Assembly (NCBI RefSeq): GCF_019805165.1
Contig: NZ_RWIJ01000010.1
Span: 63,685 to 127,684, forward strand
Source: Azospirillum sp. 412522
Lineage (GTDB): Bacteria; Pseudomonadota; Alphaproteobacteria; Azospirillales; Azospirillaceae
Direction of reading: 5' to 3'
Length of the DNA: 64,000 bases
In this document: one piece after another, positions 63,106-64,000 of the stretch
Position numbering within the stretch: position 1 is the stretch's first letter
How the letters are laid out: each line of letters begins with the position of its first letter
The notes under the pieces: model-generated
Seen by the model: the letters and a program-made list of their open reading frames with translations, nothing else
What the model was told of the DNA's origin: nothing
Database searches by the model: none
Translations under genes and position numbers: made by a program

Positions 63106-63119
63106 GGCGCTTTCGGTCC

Positions 63120-63500
63120 TCAGCTGCGACGGCGGGGCGAGGCGAAGACGCTCGAGGCGGTCAGGGCGGCGCTGCGGTCGGTGCTGTCCTCGGCGCGGAA
63201 GACGCTGGCACGGGAGTCGCGGCGGGGATGGCGCGGCGCGTCGTCGCGGCCCTCGCCACGACCCTCGCCACGGCCCTCGCCACGGCCCTCGCCACGGCCC
63301 TCGCGGGGCGGCTTGGCGGGCTGGCGCAGCTCGGCGTCGAGTTCGGCGATGCGCTTGACCAGCGCTTCACGGATGGCGGGGGCCGCGTGGGCTTTCAGCG
63401 TCGCCAGCTGCTCCTTGAGCTGAACCAGCTGACGCTGCTTCTCCTCGCGGCTGCGCTTGATGGCGACGTTGTCGGAATGCTGGCCCTCGAAGGAGCGCAT
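63120..63500 (-). CDS. Basic protein with GEGR repeats, function unknown
   Basis: A 126-residue protein. The N-terminal part is a charged coiled coil (EEKQRQLVQLKEQLATLKAH), the middle a tandem REGR/GEGR repeat encoded by 12-bp DNA repeats (63248-63304), and the end a Ser/Arg-rich tail. No domain recognised. Start from the ATG at 63500. Probably co-transcribed with the EamA gene. Confidence 0.6.
   Translation of the reverse strand: MRSFEGQHSDNVAIKRSREEKQRQLVQLKEQLATLKAHAAPAIREALVKRIAELDAELRQPAKPPREGRGEGRGEGRGEGRGEGRDDAPRHPRRDSRASVFRAEDSTDRSAALTASSVFASPRRRS
63248..63304. repeat. 12-bp tandem repeat (GGCCCTCGCCAC)
   Basis: About 4.7 units with an exact 12-bp period and one substitution (unit two has GACCC). 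It is inside the 126-residue gene and encodes repeated GEGR; a site of likely copy-number change. Confidence 0.85.
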
Positions 63501-63672
63501 GGAACAGGCCCTCGTTTAAAAATACGGAAGTCAGGAGGCCGGCGCCCCGCATTCGGGTGCCCGGCGAGAGGGGCGGATTATTGGGAGGGGACCGCGGCAA
63601 AGCAAGGCGGACTTCGCCTTGACTTTTCAGGATCGAGGGAAGTGCCCGCGGCCCGCCCCGCCCCTTTCGGCA

Positions 63673-63711
63673 AAAGAAAAAGGGCGCCCCCTTGCGGAGA
63701 CGCCCCTTTCC
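63673..63711 (-). terminator. Terminator of groEL
   Basis: On the minus strand AAAGGGGCG pairs with CGCCCTTT and a run TTTTTCTTTT follows. It is about 30 bases after the groEL stop. Confidence 0.85.
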
Positions 63712-63740
63712 CAACCGTGCAACGGCGGAACGACGGGCTA

Positions 63741-64000
63741 TTAGAAGCCCATGTCGTCCATGCCGCCCATGCCGCCCGGCATGCCGCCCGGAGCAGCCTT
63801 CTTCTCCGGCTTCTCGGCGATCATCGCCTCGGTGGTGATCAGCAGGCCGGCGATGGAGGCCGCGTCCTGCAGGGCGGTGCGAACCACCTTCACCGGATCG
63901 ATGATGCCGGCGGCGACCAGGTCGGTGAACTCACCCTTCTGGGCGTCGTAGCCGAAGTTGGCATCGCTCTGGTCCAGCAGCTTGCCGACCACGATCGAAC
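63741..64000 (-). CDS. groL: Chaperonin GroEL, 3' end only
   Basis: The visible C-terminal 85 codons read [20 protein letters not shown], then [20 protein letters not shown] and a GGM-rich tail ([15 protein letters not shown]), the diagnostic GroEL C-terminus. The 5' part is beyond the window end. groES would lie outside. Assigned with certainty as GroEL family; which paralogue is unknown. Confidence 0.96.
   Translation of the reverse strand, partial: SIVVGKLLDQSDANFGYDAQKGEFTDLVAAGIIDPVKVVRTALQDAASIAGLLITTEAMIAEKPEKKAAPGGMPGGMGGMDDMGF

Noticed and set aside
63248..63304. CRISPR-like repeat array
   Set aside because: Units are contiguous 12-mers with no spacers and lie in a coding frame.

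Overview
This window is a 64 kb piece of a GC-rich chromosome from an Alphaproteobacterium, most likely Azospirillum or a close relative in the Rhodospirillales. The evidence is high GC with strong third-position bias, the order hemC-hemD-mic60-hemY, an alphaproteobacterial LexA box (GAAC-N7-GAAC), an ECF41 sigma factor paired with an AhpD-like partner, and many Azospirillum-type housekeeping and regulatory genes. No prophage, insertion sequence, CRISPR array, rRNA or tRNA was seen. The region is mainly core chromosome with small regulatory and accessory modules.

Layout. 1-11.2 kb: the 3' part of dnaE2, a VOC/WYL-regulator pair, a DUF2141 protein, gpsA-tsaD on the minus strand, then the heme/envelope operon hemC-hemD-mic60-hemY. 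11.3-18 kb: a surface polysaccharide group (beta-helix protein, Wzy-like polymerase, GT2 glycosyltransferase), a MAPEG protein and an exported hydrolase. 18-21 kb: a phage shock module (small membrane protein-pspA-pspB-pspC, sigma-54 promoter, divergent pspF). 21-30.3 kb: aceB, a methyltransferase, accA, a LexA-controlled imuB, lipoprotein, HupE/UreJ-like protein, orphan TAXI binding protein, GNAT, GST. 30.3-36.2 kb: a large exported protein, htpG with a heat-shock promoter, a CBS-histidine kinase, and fur with a structured leader. 36.3-45 kb: small regulators (HAD hydrolase, pseudo-receiver, ECF41 with partner), DsrE, moeB, cysK with a CymR-like Rrf2 regulator, and a YqjI-like PadR repressor with DUF2218. 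45-54 kb: a 647-residue protein of unknown function, trxB, a four-gene peptide-type ABC transporter without a binding protein, an EAL-CBS-GGDEF protein and a 23-residue membrane peptide. 54-64 kb: a HerA-type ATPase, GNAT, a PstS-like half-domain lipoprotein, LysR/oxidoreductase, an RsbT-RsbX fusion, a pseudo-receiver LuxR protein, an EamA transporter and the 3' end of groEL.

How the parts fit. dnaE2 and imuB are two parts of one SOS mutasome but lie 22 kb apart here. Envelope stress is represented by Psp, Mic60 and HemY; redox and sulfur handling by cysK/Rrf2, trxB, moeB and DsrE; metal control by fur and the YqjI-like repressor.

The most striking unexplained signal is a cluster of 16 GTAC tetranucleotides (eight within CGTACG) over 860 bases. 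It spans hemD and the following gap, uses all three codon phases, and stops right before a Mic60 homologue that carries an unusual N-terminal helix-turn-helix-like domain. Other notable points are palindromic repeats inserted in frame in dnaE2 and at the imuB 5' end, three perfectly phased 14-bp repeats before an exported protein, tandem FNR/CRP-type boxes, the folded fur leader, and two regulators that have lost the phospho-acceptor aspartate.
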